From NCBI RefSeq assembly GCF_031755915.1, contig NC_083385.1, forward strand, positions 1,905,001 through 1,969,000: a stretch of 64,000 nt of DNA. Reading direction: 5' to 3'. Both the position numbers and the translations under genes were made by a program. The DNA is from Ziziphus jujuba. Its lineage: Eukaryota; Streptophyta; Magnoliopsida; Rosales; Rhamnaceae. Numbering within the stretch: the stretch's first letter is position 1; each line of letters opens with the position of its first letter. Positions 1 to 11,714 of the stretch are shown here, in pieces. Under the pieces are notes generated by a model. It had not been told where the DNA came from, did no database searches, and saw nothing but the letters and a program-made list of their open reading frames with translations.

Positions 1-891
1 ATTATCTTTGTATGTTTTATATGCTAAAGCTGATTTTTTTTTTTTTTTTTCGGTTGTTTTCCTTTCAGAACGACCAAAGGGATGACGTTTGAAAGGAGAG
101 GGGACCATTTTGTCCTTCCATTTCTTTTTCAATTTTACTTTTTAGAAAAGGAACTCCCAACAATACCAAAGGGAAGAAATAAAACGGTTGGGTTAAATGT
201 CACGAGAAAATGAACTTCCAGCGGGTGCTTTAAAACTTCAATTAAGACAAGGAAAATAGAGTTAAAAGGTAGTACTACCAGCTAGTCTGACCTTCGGAAC
301 CATCAATCCATATTCCGCCTGGTTACTAATTGTGGTTCTTCAAACTGGAGGCCCAATTGAATTCTTCTGCTGTTTCCCAACTCAAGCTGACCCAATTAGC
401 CATCTTTACGTGAATTGGTTTGGGCCATCGACTTCTAGAGGACCACTCATAGTGTTTATTTATTTATTTTTTTCTACAACTCATTATAGTCATTGAAACA
501 CTGCTATTGCGTTCATGCAGTTAAAAGGTTGAGAACGCTACACAGGTAATTGATGGGTTACGATTGGGCATATATCCATATTATGGTGGACGTGTCTGCA
601 TACAACAGCAAAACTATATATCTTTGATTTGAACCGTGGTGGGAGCGCTTATAATTATGAAAAGATTTGTTACAAAGCGGGGTTCATATAACAACATTGT
701 AAAAACATGGTACATGATGATCAATATCACTTTGCCAAATTTTGCATTATGACCAATTGGGAACAAATAGTAGAAGATCAGGATAGCCATGCCTCAATGG
801 CAGAAAGAGTAGTGATGATGATATTGGATTTGATCATATATGTTGGAAGAAAGGGATGATAATGATGATGATGAGAATGGTAGTAGTTTGT
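1..891. other. 3' flank of the PPME1-like gene, no gene seen
   Basis: The first 890 bases presumably include the 3' UTR of the minus-strand pectinesterase. They contain a poly-T run near base 37 and imperfect GAT/GATGAT repeats around 812-875, but no open frame of recognisable composition. Confidence 0.6.
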
Positions 892-1580
892 TCAAAGCTT
901 GGGAGGAGGGAGAATCCACTTGTTTCCATGGAGGTAAGTCATGCTGAGAAAGGGCTGTGCTTCTTCGTCTGATAATGTCTTTGCATAGTTGACGCGCCCT
1001 TTGGTACTTGCTCCTGGTCCTTCGCACTTGTACTCTCCATAATATACAGTTGTCCTATATATACAAATTAAACGCATTCATTTTATATAATATATAAAAT
1101 TAGTCTCAAAGTCTCAAAACTTATTATAATTAACATAATTATTAATGCAAATATAGATAGATATATGTACTCGTTGCGATCTTTGTGCATGTTGTTTGAC
1201 CATCCTTGGCTGTTGATGAGGGTTCCCATAAAAGTGTAAGCAAATACAACTCTGGGGCACTCCTTCCATGCACGTCCCAAATATGTATCACCTGTCCCTG
1301 TTATGTTGCAGTGCACGAATGTGAATCCGCTGTCATCGCTCACGTCTTCCCTTGCTTGTGCTGTTATCACCCCCATTCCTTTCGCCACTGAAATTATGCT
1401 CGTGTTCTGCATATGTGTGTGTATTTATATATCATTGTCAAATATATATACAATTCTGCTATAGTATAGGATCCATCGTTTTTTTTAGCAAAATTTAATT
1501 AATATATATATATATATATAAATATGTATGGTTGTTTGAAATCTTATATAAATATATATGATATTATGTATATATGTATG

Positions 1581-1612
<32 letters not shown>

Positions 1613-2802
1613 TATACCAGGTAGAGAGATTTTCCATTTCCAAAGATGAAATCCACCGTGCCTTGAATGTGGCAGTCCCTGAAGAAATGCCTGCCCTTAT
1701 CATCACATAAGGTGTCTTGAAATCCTATGAACCTGCAGTTATGGAATGCTGCTTTGTCCCCTGATATTCTCATCGCCACCGCCTGTGCCCCCATCCTTTT
1801 CCCATCCGGCATTGGAGCTGAATTCTGTATCCACTCACCCCACCACAAATTACACACTTATTAATCATACTACTTGTACTACTCCCACTAAAGCAAAATA
1901 TATATTAAAAAAAAAAATTAAAAAAAAAAAAGTTGATGCAGAGGCATGCAATATTTGTATATATGTATTATGTTATTGGAACCATGCCACCACGCTCCAA
2001 GGGCTCCAATGTCACGGTCTCTGCATTGCTTGAATAATTATGGTTTTCGATCCAATACTACTTTAATTTCCCATGTTTATGGCCTATATTGAATTCATAG
2101 GTCCTCATTAAATTTATTCCACGGATCTCATTAATATCTCTGTCAAATTAATTAACAACCACTGCCATTTTCTGACTTAGACCATGCATTAATTTGCATT
2201 TGTATACCTAGCAGCAGGAAAATTTAAAACTATAACAATAATAATTAAAAAATAACAAATTTAATATTATACATTAGGTACGTACGTACCACGAATGCAA
2301 TATTGGCAGCAACGAAGTAATCAGACTCGATCTCCACTGTGGCACTGTTCAAAGTCCCGTACTGAAACGCCGTGCCGTCGAAAACTATGGTCGGCATGTC
2401 GTCCTTGTCTCCGTAAAACGTAAGGAACGGCTTCGACACATCCACGGTGATCTTCTCAACGTATTCCCCGCCACCGATCCAAACCACCACACGCTGTGTG
2501 TTTCCTTTGGGAATGCTTTTGACGGCGTCAGTCACCGTATTGAAATCTCCGGTGCTGTCCTTCCTGACCTTGACGATCTTAACGGAGTCCTCAGCCTTTG
2601 CCAATTTGATATCTAAACTGGAATTGCCTTGCTTGGCCTTGCGTTCCACATAGTCTTTCATGTTGACTGCTATCCATTCGTCTAGTTTCGTACGGTCCGA
2701 CGGGATCAACCTTGCCTTCCCACAATAAACACTCGGAATTTGAATAACCACAACCACCAGAGCAACTGCTCCTGCAAGCAACATTGTTGATTTGCAGCCC
2801 AT
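892..2802 (-). CDS. PPME1-like pectinesterase without pro-domain, 4 exons, 372 aa
   Basis: Secreted pectin methylesterase that removes methyl esters from homogalacturonan in the cell wall. Exons on the minus strand are 2290-2802, 1618-1824, 1171-1406 and 892-1054; phases close and give 372 residues. The start is the first ATG and is followed by a hydrophobic signal peptide (about residues 1-28). No PMEI inhibitor pro-region is present, so this is the short group. All five pectinesterase blocks are visible: GEYVEK, QAVAM, QDTL (catalytic D208), DFIFGN (D229) and LGRAW (R285). The C-terminus, KWILPPPKL, and the CDD-G-HFF segment after QDTL resemble Arabidopsis PPME1 and relatives, which act in pollen-tube walls; pollen expression here is inference. 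Intron 2 starts directly in a TA microsatellite. No other gene lies within 7 kb upstream. Confidence 0.93.
1580..1605. repeat. (TA)n microsatellite at a splice donor
   Basis: A TA-dinucleotide run, extended by imperfect TATG and TACA units on either side, lies inside intron 2 of the PPME1-like gene. Its right flank reaches within about 12 bases of the donor at 1617. Length changes here would alter the first bases of the intron. Confidence 0.85.
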
Positions 2803-4218
2803 TTTATTCTTTTCTTTTTCTTTTTTCTTCTTGTTTTTTCTTTTTGAATTTCTTGGATCGATGAATATGTATGTATGTATGTTTCTATATATAAAGGATT
2901 TGGGACGTGGTTACGTGAAGTTTGTTCGTGATTTTTGTTTTAAGGTTTATGGGAGGTTCAGTCGTTGGGTTGTTTTGTATATCATTGACCTTCATGAGGA
3001 GGTAAATGTCAATAATGCCATGAGCTGGTAATATGCATATATTATGTCCACGTCTCCCTGAGTAATTTAGATGCAAGGTTGGGGGCATTTTATGATTCTG
3101 ATATTTATACTGTTGGGAGAAGAGTTATTTTAAGTAACAAGATTTTGTTACATTACTGAATACTGAGGTTATATGTTTGTTCGGACACGGATGGTTCTGT
3201 AATAATGAACTTGTCATGGCTACCAACGGTTTTACTGGGAAAGAGCGTCGCTAAGTTTGAACTTGGGCTTGGATTTCTGTGGAGCGAGGCTTATGAACAA
3301 AACTCAGACATCATGCAAAAGGCCCGTTCCGTTCCATGGGCCGGTATGAGTCATCTTGGAAGATTCTAATTGCCATCCGTAAAAACTATACACACTCCAC
3401 CACGCTTGTCAAATTACCAAACTAACCCAAATTAATTTCAATCCTTTTATAATTATTTTTATTTTTATATAAATTGCTTGTTAGATCTATAAAAAATAAT
3501 ATAATGTAGGAGTTGATATTGGTTGATTATTGTAAACCAGAGAGAGACTAATATTACATGAAATAGGAAAGATATTGGTGAAAATTAATTAAGCTATTAG
3601 TAGGGAGGAAATATTGACATCAATTCTATTATAAGTCAATATAACAGTCTAACCCAACCATACCAAAACCAGTAGTAGTACAGCAAACTCACAGGAGGGC
3701 ATGTTTATATATATATATATACATATATATATATGTCTTAACCATGTGAAAGATATAGGTGATGAGTGACGGACTGTAATATTTTTCTCACTTATTCCTC
3801 ACAATTAACAGGTACTGTATACTTTTCCTGGTTTAGCCAAGAAGTAGTTTGGATTCCTTGGCTTAATTTAATTGCAAGTTGCAACTACTCCTTCCTTTCC
3901 CACACAAAAAGTGGAAACATGATTGACTTCGAAATGTTAAAACTTATAGTATCTAAAGAGCCCTAGCCCTTAGATAGGTTTCTATATTCATGTATCATAT
4001 TAATGAACTTTACCTCCCACCACTCCTCTGGGAATTTTTTTTAATTTTAATTTTTCTTTTTCTTTCATTTTTTTTTTTTTTAAAAAAATAAGCACGAAGA
4101 AAAGGACAAATAACCTTATCTCAGTACCTCCCAAGAATCTTTATATGTATTCTGGATTGGTGTATATCCGCATTGAGTTTTCTTTTCCTATATCTTTCAC
4201 TGAAAAGATCTTTTTTGG

Positions 4219-4249
<31 letters not shown>

Positions 4250-7200
4250 TTGGGCTGTGAAATTGGTAAAAAATTTAGATCCATAGAAAGATAGCTATAT
4301 GGTAGCTAGAAACCTAGATGGCAGTAGTGAATTATTGCGACATATGAAAGTCAGTAAGAAATTACTTGTGATGTGAGGGACACAAATAAGTAATCCATCC
4401 GAATATTAATTAGTAGTAAACAAGAAGTCCAAAATCTGGGATATATATCTATACATGGTGGATTTATATGCCGACACAAAAGGTAAAGAGCACATGTAAG
4501 TAAATTGCTGTCTATCATAATCATAATCATCCTCATGTATATGGTCTTTCATTAATCAAGTCTTTAGCCAACATCATCGTCCCAAAATCTGCATGGGTCC
4601 CCTCTCCTGATTCCACATGCACATATGCATGCATGGCTCTTCTTTTTTTTGTTTTTTTGACCTGTCTTCTTCTCTCTCTCTCTCTCATCGACTACTAGAC
4701 CTAGAATTCTCCTCCTGCACACAATTTGTAAAGGGGACCCACTCGGTGTGTGTGTTTTGGGCATATAAGGTGGGGACGTGGAGGGATTTATTTCAGATTT
4801 CAGACATCACATGTCATGCTTTTCGGTTTTGAGATTTTGGAATGTAGTGCCCCACTCTCAATGTGTTGGTCATGTAAGCAACATCATTTTTGTTAGTTGA
4901 TGAAAAAATTTCTTCTGCTGCTATAACTACTCGCTAGGCCGGTGAAAATAATATATAAAAATATTATCATCATATAATATGCATGCATGTTTAGGCATAT
5001 ATATATATATATATATATATATCCAAATGATTTCGGTTTATCTCTTCCGATCTATATATCCTATATACTATTTCCATTAATAGACAAAATCAAACTGTCA
5101 TTTTCTTGTTGTGGATGCTCTCAAATTACATATGTACACGAAGATGTGCAAACAATGGCAGATAAAAGAAAACCAATTTCTTGTTATGGAATAATATTTT
5201 ATATATGGATATAGTGCAAGAGTAGTAAATGAAAGAAATTGAGAAAGTGGGATATGAGAGCAAGCTAGCTAGGCTTTGTTTGTTTTGTTTATAAACATGT
5301 GGAAACACATAGACGGGCTTTCACAATCAAAGAGTGAAAGTACGTAGAGTTAAATCCCCCAAAAGATTCATACAGCATCAGCATGCCGTGGATGGTTATC
5401 TATCTATCCATATATACTTATGCATATAATTTTTCTGACTACAAACCAGTATGGAGACTGTGCTGTTCTACATTTTGAGGCCTTTTCTTCAGCACTTGTC
5501 TTCTTGCTTGTGGCCTTTTCTAGGGGCAGCCCCACGTATTGTATCCATAACTCTACCCTCTACTAAATATGCTGTGGGCCGAATTAACTAATATCAATAG
5601 TCATACATACATGCATATACACACACACACACCACAAACACACATGTATATATATATATATATATATATATATCTTCCTTTCCTTATTATTAATTTCCTT
5701 TCGTCACTCGTATTAAGGCTCAGACAAAGCATGGGTCTTTGTTTCAATCTTTTTTAGAGCTTTGCTACTAGGAGAATATTGCCAAGTTTCTTGCATCATG
5801 CTCAACATGATTCAATTATATAATAATGGTTCAAAAATAGTGTTAACTAAAAAGATATACCAACTTTATACATGGGGAGGAGAAGATCTTGAAAATATTA
5901 CTTAAGCAATAATGATCATTGTAGCAGCGCATGTTTCTGGTATATATACTTTTTTTTTTCTTTTTTTTTTTGGTTAAATTAGAAAGAAAAGTCAAAAGTA
6001 AAAAGGTTTCAAACTTTAGATTCATGAATTGCCATGAAAAATAAACATGAGAAACGAAATGGGGATTTCGGAGACAAAAATTCCACGAGTAACATGGATA
6101 CGTGAGGGTCGTTTTCGGATTTTGGAAGGGGGGGGGCGGGGGTCGTCCAGTCTAAAGGCCGAAAATCGGATTTCACGACTCGCTCCCACGTGGGCTGCTG
6201 CCCAATGACTTCAATGCTGTTATGCGGAAAAGACGAAAATGCCCTGGGGGTTTCTTGTCCTATCACGAAATGTCGAGCAAAATCAATGTATAGATGATTG
6301 AAGGCATCTCTACCATGAAAAGCCGCGAAAAACGGCCGTCACCTTGTGCAACACAATTTGTCTTCTTCCTTCCTGACAAAAGACAATCTGGTGGCTCCAA
6401 GGGTATATTCGTCTCCCCAGTGCCTAATATTTCTATTTTGTTTATTTTAATTTTTCTTTTTCTTTACTGCGCTCAGACTTAAATTCCAAACTTGGAGAAT
6501 TATAACTTATGGTAATACTAACTTCCTCTCTCTCTCTTTTTTTTTATTTTTTATTTTTTTTTAATTCAAAACTATTTTCCTTAATTTTGATTTTATTTTT
6601 TTGTTGCAACACTTAACCAAACATCAGAAAAAACATCAAAGTTTGTGTCCATTTTTAAATTTTTAGTAAAATTGGATTATTTTGAACAGATTGTTTGTGG
6701 ATATATAGCAAAGATTGCAAGTGGCAGCCATCGTTTAAAGCTTCATATACTTGTTATATTTTATGTTTTTTTGGAGTACTTTGAAGAAAAGCTTATATAT
6801 ATATATATATATATATATCTATATATATTTATAGGCTTTCTTCTTATCTAATAGTTTCAAATAAAAGCAGAATATAATTACTACCCATATTATACAATGT
6901 TTCTGCAAATTAACCAGAAACCACCATAAAGGAAGCATGAAGACACTTTGTCTCCCATTTTGATTCGAACTAATGCCCATTATATACAAACTTCTACCTC
7001 ATTGTGTAGGCATTTTCATTATTGCTTTGTTCAATTGAATGGTTCTGGTAGGGATTGCAAGAGACTAATTTGTTCTTAATTGAGACAGCGGCCGAATCTT
7101 GGAATTAAAAGGAGAATCAGCCAAAACACCAAACCTAATTCAAATGGTAACAAAAGTGGGGTTAGCTAAAGACTAAATTTCCAAAACGTACTTTGTGATA

Positions 7201-9970
7201 ATATTTAGGGAATTTTGTTTTGGTATTCGTATGGAAGCAAGGTCAGGCTAAAGAGCTTTATGGGTTGGCAATGGCAGCTTGGAAACGCGTTTCTGGTGTA
7301 GTAATGCCTGATTCAACTTACTTTGTGTCTTCTACTTCTCCATATTCCAATATATAATTAAAATCTTTACCCAATCTTCTTAATACATATATTAAGCTCC
7401 TTTTGTTAACCAACCAACAAAGCAAAACAAGTAGAGCGTGTGACTGTATATATTGATATATTATATGTCGCAAAAGCATCTCGAACAACCTAATCATTAG
7501 TATCCTAAACTTTATATTTATACAATACGCATTATTTTTTTGACTTTTATTCGATTTATTAATCAAATATAATCAACTTTAATATGATTTTTTTCCTTAC
7601 GGTGCCTACAACATACGCATATTTATATATTTGCACATATTTTATTTTATTTTTATTGAAATTTAATTAAAAAGTGGCATGGGACCATTAATTTAATTTA
7701 ATTAAATTTAGTATTCTATTTGATTGCATGTATGTCAGACACCCGTCCCTTTCCAGCAGGGTTAGGGAAACTGAGCTAGGCAGGTTGACTGCTTTGATTA
7801 ATATTAAAGTATTGCATTTTTATTATTAATAAATATACATGTTTGTATTGCATGGAATTAATTGAAAATTTCAAGCCAAATTAATTATTTAAAGTAAATC
7901 GGTGACATATTAATAAAACAAAATCCCCAAATTCGTATTTAAAACGCCGAGAGGGAATCTTTTAGCTAGCTACTCCAAATTGTCTTAATTTGTATTTTTA
8001 TTGTGAAAAAAAAAAAAAATGAAAGAAAGAAAGACGATCAGCTAGACCAGTAGACGTTTTGACAGCTATTAATTAATCAACCATCCGTACTTGCATAGCT
8101 GTTTTGACTGAGAAAATTTGATGCAACCAAAGGAGTTACTACAATGTTCCACCAAGTGTTCTTACCTTTTCATTTTAGTACACACTATAAGGTATAAACG
8201 AGGTGTACCTTTTCATTTTAGGTTTTATCATTTTGATTTTATTTTTATTCGTTAAATTATTAATTGAGTTGACATACACCCAGTCAAGGAACAGTAAAAA
8301 TTCGCTGAGTCAATTTTGGCATGGACGATTCAAACTCGAGTAGGGCAATATTAATTTAAGCACAAAATTATTAACCTGTGAATCTAATTGTTTAATTTGT
8401 AAGGACGACTAGGACTAGGCCGGTTGCAAACGTATTCAGCCAGTGCTAATATTCTGTATTGGATCTAATTTGTGCAACCATTACAATATGCCAGTTTCTT
8501 TTTCTCCCTCCATCTCAAATAAAATTCTGATTATAAGCCCGTCTGGCCGGGGTTACCCTTCACGGCTGTTGTTTATTCTATTGTTCAAGTTGGTAGAACA
8601 CCCCCTTTCTAATTTGTATTATCATATATACATATATATATATATATATATATTCTTTTTAATTATTTTTTGGAATTATGATACTATGTGTTTTTTTTTC
8701 TTTCTAAACTATATTTTGATACTATCTTATTGCTTTTGGCTGGAAAGTATGATACCATCCCCTTTTCCTAAAAAAGTTGGTATCTCATTATTTTCCAGGT
8801 CAGTCTATCTCCATCTTTTTCTTTCTCTTTTTTCCCTCTCTTGCAGAAGAGTGATATATTTTATCTATATATATATACATATACATAGGTATACATTAGA
8901 TCCTAGTTAGATGACCCAAATGGACCTGGTAGAACTTAGAAAACTAGAAAGAGACCTCTATCGTGACAATGCGAATACGATAAAACATCCTTCATTGGGT
9001 TGATGACTTTCAATTGGATATCAAATTATATACACATACATATAAATATTAAGAATATGTAAAAGTTCTTAATTGCTTATATAAAAGATATTGAGGAATA
9101 TTTTTATTAGTTATTAAAATTAATTTAGTTCACTAATTAATGTGATAGCTGACATGATATATTTTTGTCGCCACTCATGTCAATTTTCATCCTAATCCCC
9201 AATTTGGCGCTTATAGCAATACCAGCTCCTATTCTCTTTAATTTTATTTTCTTTTGTCCTTTTTTTCTTTTTGGTAACTAGACTCTCTTTTCAAAAGAAA
9301 AGGATTCTCTTAATCGCTTAACGAGTTATGCATGTATGTAATTATAACATTACCAGTATCCTGGGTACCAAATATTACTTAAAATATCCAATCAAATCAT
9401 TGCGATATAGAAGAAAAATCCAAACACACAGAAGTAAAGGAAGATAAATACTGGAAATCAAACATATAAATATATATATAAAATAGAAAGTCTCACATTC
9501 AGCGAAACAAATCTTAGAAAAAAGTGGGAAAGAAAATGTTATATTAAGAATGATAAACAAATGAAGAACAATAATACAAATATTATTCGACAGTAGTACT
9601 GCCGATCGATGGATTAAGTTTGAGAAATTTCGACAAGGAATTAGAGGTCATCGTCGACATAGCTGGCCATTATACAGAAATGGGGTTAAATCCTCACCTT
9701 CCCAATCACTCTGCTGCCCTCATCAGAAAATGCCCCCTTCTCTCTCTCTCTTTTCTTCTTTTTTTTTTTTTCAGACTTAATTTCAATTGATTTAATCCTA
9801 CTTACGATTATTATTCATTAATGAATGTACAAACTCTATACCGTGAGGATGACTGGAAACAAACAATCATCCCCGTTGACGTTATTTCTACTCACGGAGT
9901 TACCATGCATATGCAAAATACATATATATATATATATATATATACCATATCTTCATAAATTCTTCATTCC
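2803..9970. other. 7.2-kb AT-rich spacer without a supported gene
   Basis: The only open frames are short and low in complexity, often translated microsatellite (IYIYIY tracts). TA repeats lie near 3707-3734, 4998-5022, 5649-5672, 6797-6818, 8626-8651 and 9923-9943. Poly-T runs lie at about 4070, 4229 and 5950. A G-rich run occurs at 6128-6141 and a G-box/ABRE-like CCCACGTGGG near 6186. I saw no tRNA, rRNA or recognisable microRNA. The right end is the 3' flank of the SAUR gene. Confidence 0.6.
2885..2897 (-). promoter_or_regulatory. Putative TATA box of the PPME1-like gene
   Basis: On the minus strand the sequence reads CCTTTATATATAG, about 85-95 bases upstream of the ATG at 2802. That spacing would give a leader of roughly 55-60 nt. 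The motif is nearly palindromic, so its direction is inferred from the gene beside it. Confidence 0.45.
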
Positions 9971-10327
9971 TCAGCAAGCATAGAAGTCGACGAGCTCATC
10001 CAAAGATTCTGGTTGAGGATCAGCATTCTCAAGCATCCAAAGCAAGTGCTCGAACAAAACCACTTCGCATGCCACGTTGATGGTGTCGTCGCTGGAATCG
10101 CCGGACCTCTCCACGAGTTCCCGGAAAAGCGGGTGGTCAATGACGTCGGAGCCGACGAGGTAGCGACGCCGGGACTTGCCTACGTAGACTGGGTGGAGAT
10201 CTCTGGAGACGGTGGAAGAATCATCGTCGGCAGCGATGGAGTTGATGCTCGCACGGTTTTGTTTGCTGAATGAGTTCCATTTCTTCAGAACTGACTTCAG
10301 CTTGGTTAGTTTCCCACCTTTGGCCAT
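9971..10327 (-). CDS. SAUR family auxin-responsive protein (SAUR76/77/78-like), intronless, 118 aa
   Basis: Small auxin-up RNA protein. In this family many members inhibit PP2C.D phosphatases to promote cell expansion, and the SAUR76-78 subgroup has been linked to ethylene-receptor interaction. The single uninterrupted frame begins MAKGGKLTKLKSVLKKW. The SAUR core follows: HPVYVGKSRRRYLV, then DHPLFRELVERSG, then a helical segment ending in DELVDFYAC. The lack of introns and the length of 118 residues are typical. A basic N-terminal helix precedes the core. The gene stands alone, with no tandem SAUR copies. I saw no canonical TGTCTC auxin element in the nearest few hundred bases. The subgroup assignment rests on the N- and C-terminal signatures and is an inference. 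Confidence 0.9.
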   Translation of the reverse strand: MAKGGKLTKLKSVLKKWNSFSKQNRASINSIAADDDSSTVSRDLHPVYVGKSRRRYLVGSDVIDHPLFRELVERSGDSSDDTINVACEVVLFEHLLWMLENADPQPESLDELVDFYAC

Positions 10328-10492
10328 ATCTTCTTTACAAATAAAATAGAACGGTTAGAGATAGAGAACAAACTGATTTGGAAAAATGGAAATGAATTTT
10401 TTGTGAGATTTTTTTTTTTTTTTTTTTTAGTCAGCGGTTTTCTTTGGTTTGGTTGGTTAAGTGACGGGTTTCGGAAAGGAGTGGGAAGGTTC

Positions 10493-10500
10493 GTATATAA
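10493..10500 (-). promoter_or_regulatory. Putative TATA box for the SAUR gene
   Basis: On the minus strand the sequence reads TTATATAC, about 165 bases upstream of the SAUR ATG, which would imply a leader of about 135 nt. The plus-strand reading (TATATAAAG) is an equally good TATA box, but I see no rightward gene downstream of it. Confidence 0.35.
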
Positions 10501-11683
10501 AGTGCAGAGAAAAGGGGTGAAATTGTAAAAATGGATAATGAAATTGCAGTTACTTGACTGGAAAGTGGGCCCAGTTTGTGGGCCCCGGCTTTGTGTTGAA
10601 GATAATGGCGGCAAAAACCAGCGGCCCTTTTTTTGGCTTTTGGTCTGCTTTATTTTTTTACATTTTTATAACGTTTTTGCCATTCGCCGATCACCACCTT
10701 GGATTTTCGTGTCGTTTGCATCCTCACCTCCTCTCAGCGTTCGTAATTCCTGAAACAAATTTTGTTTTCTTCTGCATTTTTAAAGATTTCTATAATCTTT
10801 CAGTTTTTCACTTTAAGCTTAGCTAGTTACTGATTTAACCTTCAATGTTTTAACATTTATTTATTTATTTATTAAAAAAATATATATTATTATTATTATT
10901 TTATTTATTTTTATTTTTTTACATTTACCACCTGAAAAAGTTGGTGGTCTCCATGGAATTCATAAATTCCTTTCCTAGCACATAACTGGTTTTATTTTTA
11001 TTATTATTTTTTTTTTTATGCAAAGAAATTTGTTGGTGAAAACGACAGACATGTGCCAGGGTGTTTGGGGAGGTCCTCAACCCATTATCAAACTTCATTA
11101 ATGAATTTTATATATTTGTTAATTGTTTTAATTTCTTATATATAAGAAGATTTCAGAAGGTAAAGTAATTAGATATTAGAGGTAGATGCCTTCCCTGAGT
11201 TCCCTCCATCCCAGAATCTTAACCAACCGGCGGTAACTGCTCTGTTTTTTTAATATTTTGAATAAAAAAATACAACAGAATTAATGTGTAAACTGCATAT
11301 AAGTTAAAGAATTCTCACTTTATCTCTAATATTTTATTATAATGATAAACTAATTCAACAATTTTATTTATTTTTTATTTTTTTTATGTTCCTCTAGAAA
11401 GATTCTTGCGAGGATGTCTACAATACACAACACCTTCAAAAAATAAATAAATAAATAAATAAATATTATATTATTTACTCCTAGTATCCGTCAAGTTAAA
11501 ATTCTCTACGATCCTTGTCCTATTCTAAAATTATTTGATACTTAACCCCATGCAGAAGAAAACCATCTAAGCAAAATTCAAAGGAATAAAAAAAAAAAAG
11601 GCTTTGGTCATTAGTAAAAAATACAGCTCATATATCAAAGTTAAATGGTATAGTACAACTCAGCCCAGTACAACTCAAAACAT

Positions 11684-11714
<31 letters not shown>

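Noticed and set aside
6009..6266. 85-codon minus-strand frame with a G-box nearby
   Set aside because: Crosses a poly-G run, has no recognised domain and no neighbouring exons in phase.
6955..6985. GTTCGAATC tRNA B-box-like sequence on the minus strand
   Set aside because: The bases that should form the T-stem do not pair and no A-box or acceptor stem was found at the proper distance.
10013..10273. 86-codon plus-strand frame at the SAUR gene
   Set aside because: Shadow of the GC-rich SAUR coding sequence; no homology recognised.
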